Part shown: piece by piece, positions 33,204 through 37,235 of the stretch
How the letters are laid out: each line of letters begins with the position of its first letter
Position numbering within the stretch: the stretch's first letter is position 1
Origin: Phycisphaerae bacterium
Lineage (GTDB): Bacteria > Planctomycetota > Phycisphaerae > Sedimentisphaerales > Anaerobacaceae
Direction: 5' to 3'
Length of the DNA stretch: 37,235 nt
Assembly: GCA_026386805.1 (NCBI GenBank)
Contig: JAPLMX010000264.1
Location: 1 to 37,235 of the forward strand
Position numbers and translations under genes: made by a program
The notes under the pieces: model-generated
Seen by the model: only the letters and a program-made list of their open reading frames with translations
The model's database searches: none
Told to the model about the DNA's origin: nothing

Positions 33204-36200
33204 GTCAAAGACACGCGATCTGAGGGCGAATCTGACCGACGAAGCGAAGAAGAGACTCGTAAGCTGCCGCCGGGCGTGAAGCTGTTGCGGACGCTGGAAG
33301 GGCATCAGGGGTTGGTCCGGTGCCTGTCCTTCGATCCGTCGGGCCGGACGCTGGCCAGCGGTGGCGATGACGAGAAGGTGATTCTGTGGGATGTGGCCGA
33401 CGGCAAGCGGCTGCGGACGCTGAAAGGGCACGAGGACTCTGTCTCGAGCGTGTCCATCAGTCGGTGGAATCGGAGGCTGGCCAGCGGCAGTCTGGACAAT
33501 AGCGTGATTCTGTGGGAGGCGGGCAGCGGTAAGCTGCTGCAGACGCTGGAAGGGCACCAAGGCTTTGTGATGAGCGTGTCTTTTGATCCGTCGAGCCTAA
33601 CCCTGGCCAGCGGCAGTGAGGACGGAAGGGTGATTCTCTGGGATGTGCTCAACAGCACACAGCGGCTAACGCTGGAAGGCCACCAGGGCACTGTCTATAG
33701 CGTGTCCTTTGATCCGTTGGGCCGGACACTGGCCAGTGGCAGTTTCGACTACACGGTCAAGCTATGGGATTCGGCGAGCGGAAACCTGCTGCGGACGCTG
33801 GAAGGGCACCGGGGCCAAGTCCTGAACGTGTCCTTTGATCCGTTGGGCCGGACGCTGGCCAGTGGCAGTTTCGACTACACGGTCAAGCTATGGGATTCGG
33901 CAGAGGAAGCCTGCTGCGCACCCTGGAAGGGCACACAGACGGGGTTGACTGTGTCAGGTTTTCTGCGGATGGACGGTTGCTCGCGTCCAAGAGCCGCGAT
34001 GGCACCGTGCGGCTATGGCGGTGCGATACTTGGGAGACAGTCACCGCCATCCAGGAGCCAACGGATGCCAATCGTTGGATTCCCGCCCTGGCGTTTCATC
34101 CCACTCTGCCGTTGCTGGCCACGGCAGGTTCGACACTAGGGACCGCACGCGACAAGCGTGGCAAGCTGATCCATCTCTGGGAACTGGACCTCGACATCTT
34201 GCTGGGCCAGTGCGCCGGAGTGGCTCCGGAGCCGCAGGCGGTCCACCACACCACCGGCAAGATCGTCCTTGTGGGCGATCACAGTGTAGGCAAGTCCGCG
34301 CTGGGCCATCGCATGATTCATGGCCATTTCGAGAAACAGGCTTCGACGCACGGCCAGCAGTTCTGGGTCTTCCCCGCCTTGGGCAAGCGCCGTGCCGACG
34401 GTACCGAATGCGAAGCGATTCTCTGGGACTTTGCGGGCCAGCCCGACTACCGGCTCGTCCATGCGCTCTTTGTGGATGACGCCGATCTGGCGCTGGTGCT
34501 GTTCGACGCCTCTGACATCCGCGACCCGCTGCACGGGGTAGGCTTCTGGCTCAAACAACTCCAGACCGGACGGAGCCGCTGCCCCATCATTCTCGTGGGC
34601 GCACAGACGGATCGCGGGAGTTGCACGCTGACGCCGGCGGAGTTGAAGGCGTTCTGCCAGAAGCACGGCACTGCGGACCCGATCCACACGAGCGCGTTCA
34701 CCGGCGCCGGTGTGGCGGAACTGGTCGAGCGGATGAAGGCCATGATCCCGTGGGACGACAAGCCTGCTACAGTCACGACCGCCACCTTCAAGCGGATCAA
34801 AGACTACGTGCTCGGCCTGAAAGAGGCCCAGACGCACGACCAAAGCATCGTCGCCCCGGCAGAATTGCGTCGCCGTCTGGAGGCCACCGATCCAGACTGG
34901 AGCTTCACCGACGCCGAGATGCTGACCGCCGTGGGCCATCTGGAGAACTACGGCTACGTGAAGAAGCTGCATACATCGAAAGGCGAAGAGCGGGTCCTGC
35001 TCGCGCCGGAACTGCTCAACAATCTGGCGTCGTCGTTCGTCCTGGAGGCGCGCCGGAATCAGAAGGGGTTGGGTTCGCTGGAGGAGAAACGATTGCTGAA
35101 CGGCGGCTATGCGTTTCCAGAACTGGCCAGGTTGACGGAGGCCGAACGCGCCATTCTCTTAGACGCTGCGGCATTGCTCTTCTTGGAGCACAACGTCTGT
35201 TTCCGCGAGACGGACCCGCTGCGGATGGAGCCGTATCTGGTCTTCCCGGAACTGATCAATTTGAAGAAGCCGACAGAGGAGGAGAAGGCAACCGAGGATG
35301 GCGTGGCCTACACGGTGACCGGCCCAACGGAGAACGTGTTTGCCTCGCTGGTGGTGCTCCTGGGCTATACGCACACCTTCACGCGAACAAACCAATGGCA
35401 GAACAACGCCCGCTACGAAGTGGGCGAGGGCCTGGTGTGCGGTTTCCGGGAGGAAGCCGAGCGCGACGGCGAATTGGACTTCGTGCTTTGCTTTTGTCCC
35501 AAAGTCGGCCCGCCGGTGCGGACGCTGTTCCAAGGACTGTTCGAGAGCTTCCTCGCCCGGCGGAACCTGACGGTGATCCGCTATGAGCCGGTGCGCTGCA
35601 CAAATCAGGATTGCGGCCACTTGCTGGACCGGTCCGTGGTACGTCAACGGATGAAAGAGGGTAAGACCTTCGCCTGCTGCAACGAGTGCGGCGAAAAGTT
35701 GGTGTTGCCGAAGATGGAGGAACCGATCCAGTTGACGCGGGAAGTCCAGGCCGAGGTTGAAACGCAACGCCGCACTGCTGAGCAACGGACTCGCTTCGAG
35801 CAGGCCATCTACCGTGTGCAAGCCTATGTGGCTGAGCAGAAGATCAACCCGCCGGAGTGCTTTATCAGCTACGCCTGGGGCGTGCCGGAGCACGAACGTT
35901 GGGTAGAGAAGCGGCTGGCGACAGATTTGCAGAAAGCGGGGATCGGCGTGGTGCTGGACCGCTGGGAGAACGACCGCGCTGGCAAGAGCGTGTCGCGATT
36001 CGTCAGCCGGATAGCCGACTGCGGGATTGTGATACCGGTCGGCACACCGCTGTACTTCCAGAAGTTCCAGAACAAGGTATCAAGTACCGGCAGCGTGGTT
36101 GCCTCCGAGGTGGACCTGATCAGCCAACGGCTCATGGGCACCGAGTCTGATAAGGAGACGGTCATGCCAGTCCTGCTTGCTGGTGAAAAGAAGACCTCGC

Positions 36201-36361
36201 TGCCTCCGCTGATGTGGGATCGGGTGCACCGTGACTTCCGGAACGAGTCCGCCTATTTCAGCACGGCGTTCGATGTGATTCTGGACCTCTATCACATATC
36301 CTGCCAGGATCCAGCCATTGCTGATCTGCAGGAGTCGCTCGGCGAACCTCGAATGAGGTGA
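33201..36361 (+). pseudogene. WD40-ROC-COR-like-zinc-ribbon-TIR/SEFIR protein, split by a one-base deletion
   Basis: Frame 1 runs from ATG 33201 (GGGAG upstream) through five WD40 blades and breaks near 33902. Frame 2 resumes there with blade six (LLRTLEGHTDGVDCVRFSADG), a degenerate seventh ending LIHLWELD, and the rest to 36361. Adding one base gives one protein of about 1053 aa with a complete seven-bladed propeller. Next comes a ROC GTPase with P-loop VGDHSVGKSA (34271-34300), WDFAGQPD and GAQTD, then a COR-like region. A Cys4 zinc ribbon (codons at 35597, 35612, 35678, 35687) and a C-terminal TIR/SEFIR domain (ECFISYAWG, GVVLDRWEND) follow. Family knowledge: ROCO proteins couple GTP state to dimerisation and TIR domains often consume NAD or signal. 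A defence or cell-suicide role is inferred. Confidence 0.85.
33701..33901 (+). repeat. Near-identical 126-bp tandem WD40 units
   Basis: Sequence 33701-33775 recurs at 33827-33901 with one mismatch in 75 bp, offset by exactly one 126-bp (42-codon) WD40 unit, encoding SFDPLGRTLASGSFDYTVKL twice. Other blades are more diverged. Such homogenised blades indicate recent duplication or gene conversion. The frameshift lies just after the second copy ends. Confidence 0.9.
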
Positions 36362-36490
36362 GGAAGAACGAAAACGGCGGCGCACATCTGGCGGAAAATG
36401 GTAGAATGTCGGGATGCTTGGGCGGACCGGGCACAAGTGGCAGGGTGGGCGTTTGGTCGCGGAGATGGAGAAGGACATGGGAGCGATATT

Positions 36491-37235
36491 ATGGGAAGAC
36501 GCGGTTTCACACTCATTGAGTTGCTCGTGGTCATCGCGATCATTGCGATCCTGATGGCGGTTTTGATGCCGGCGTTGAGCCGGGCGCGGGAGCAGGGGAA
36601 ACGGGCCGTGTGTTTGAGCAACGTCAAGCAGTTCGGCATTTGCTGGGTCCTGTACGCGGATGAGAACGATCAGCGGATCGTCAATTCCTGCACGGTGGAG
36701 AATACCGAGGGGCATACCGACCGGACGGAGCCTTGCTGGTGTATTTCCGGCCGGAGTACACCGATGAGCAGCGGATCGACGGGATTCAGCGCGGGGCGAT
36801 GTGGCCCTATGTCAAGCAGCTCAGGATCTACAAATGCCCGACGGGCATCCGGGGCGAAGTGAATACCTATGCGATCGTCGATAGCATGAACGGGGCGATG
36901 TCGAGCATTCCGAACGTGCCGCTCAAGCTCTATATCAAGAGGAAGACCGACATCCCCCGGCCGGGCGAGCACATCGTGTTCGTCGATGAGGGCAAGACCA
37001 GCACGCAGAGCTGGACCATCTACTATGACCGGGCCTCGTGGTGGGACCTGCCGCCGGTCCGGCACGGGGCCGGCACGAACTTCAGCTTCGCGGATGGGCA
37101 CGGGGAATACTGGAAGTGGCAGGACTTGCGGACCTTGAAGGTGTCCCAGCAGGAGGGTGACTGGCAGTCGCTGGTCAGTCTCCCGGACAATCCGGACATC
37201 CCGAGGCTCCAGCGGGGGGCCTGGGGCCAGCTCGG
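36491..37235 (+). pseudogene. Prepilin-like H-X9-DG protein, apparent frameshift, 3' end outside the window
   Basis: ATG 36491 (GGGAG seven bases upstream) starts a type IV prepilin-type N-terminus: [20 protein letters not shown], cleavage after Gly5, then a hydrophobic helix and the planctomycete-typical [22 protein letters not shown]. At about 36735 the frame changes: frame 1 reads nonsense and stops near 36862, whereas the frame one base earlier reads [16 protein letters not shown], then TYAIVDSMNG, and RHGAGTNFSFADGHGEYW, which is the family H-X9-DG motif. One added G (CCTTGGCTG) restores EPWLVYF. These secreted pseudopilins are extremely numerous in planctomycetes and their function is mostly unknown. 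The frame is open to the right edge. Confidence 0.85.

Noticed and set aside
33885..33915. Programmed -1 ribosomal frameshifting as the explanation of the split WD40-ROC gene.
   Set aside because: No X XXY YYZ slippery heptamer is present at the junction, and comparison with the preceding repeat shows a missing base instead.
33330..33960. Regular ~126-bp repeats that might be a CRISPR-like array.
   Set aside because: The repeat period equals one 42-residue WD40 blade, the units are coding and there are no unique spacers.

Overview
This window looks like a chromosome segment of a planctomycete, most likely of the class Phycisphaerae. The assignment is an inference from gene content. The evidence is a DUF1080/sugar-phosphate-isomerase fusion, a separate DUF1080 lipoprotein, a prepilin-like protein ending in the H-X9-DG motif, a DksA-like protein with a decayed zinc finger, a conserved protein opening TSAAQVSANRSNAQKSTGPRTPEGK-like, and many short palindromic intergenic repeats. 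The kdsA gene (KDO synthesis) and lspA with several lipoproteins imply a Gram-negative envelope.

Layout. Positions 1-4295 hold catabolic and envelope genes: the truncated DUF1080-isomerase, a small unknown protein coupled to a DUF167 protein, a convergent DUF1080 lipoprotein, and a secreted transglutaminase-like/TPR protein. Positions 4320-13607 are housekeeping: coaE, rho, valS with a DUF151 bifunctional-nuclease-like gene, the convergent lspA/TPR-lipoprotein pair, and gpmI behind a near-consensus promoter. Positions 13786-18395 are a tightly coupled run of mutL and a FecBCD/BtuFCD-type importer. Positions 18598-22879 hold the DksA-like gene, yacG, a polytopic membrane protein and a CapD/WbpM-type nucleotide-sugar dehydratase. 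Positions 22949-29569 are all on the minus strand: an overlapping operon leuS-CYTH-kdsA-radical SAM, then a small unknown gene and a XerC/D-type recombinase.

From about 29.6 kb the character changes to an accessory region. It opens with a 181-bp composite inverted repeat resembling a MITE. A frameshifted STGPRTPEGK-type gene with 34-bp direct repeats follows, then repeat-rich non-coding DNA. Next is a locus built around a WD40-ROC(Ras-like GTPase)-COR-like-zinc-ribbon-TIR/SEFIR protein. Its leader and 5' end are duplicated about 1.9 kb upstream as a one-blade remnant, and an AT-richer two-gene PIN-toxin cassette with an unusually large putative antitoxin lies between the copies. The WD40-ROC-TIR gene is split by one missing base; bridging it gives a seven-bladed propeller and a protein of about 1053 residues. 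The STGPRTPEGK gene and the prepilin-like gene at the right end are each also split by an apparent one-base loss, so the reads should be checked before calling these pseudogenes.

The best candidate for an unusual system is this accessory region: an NLR-like WD40/ROCO/TIR receptor-effector next to a PIN module, with its own regulatory leader duplicated and repeat-driven change visible in the propeller. A defence role is inference. I saw no rRNA, tRNA, CRISPR array or complete insertion sequence.
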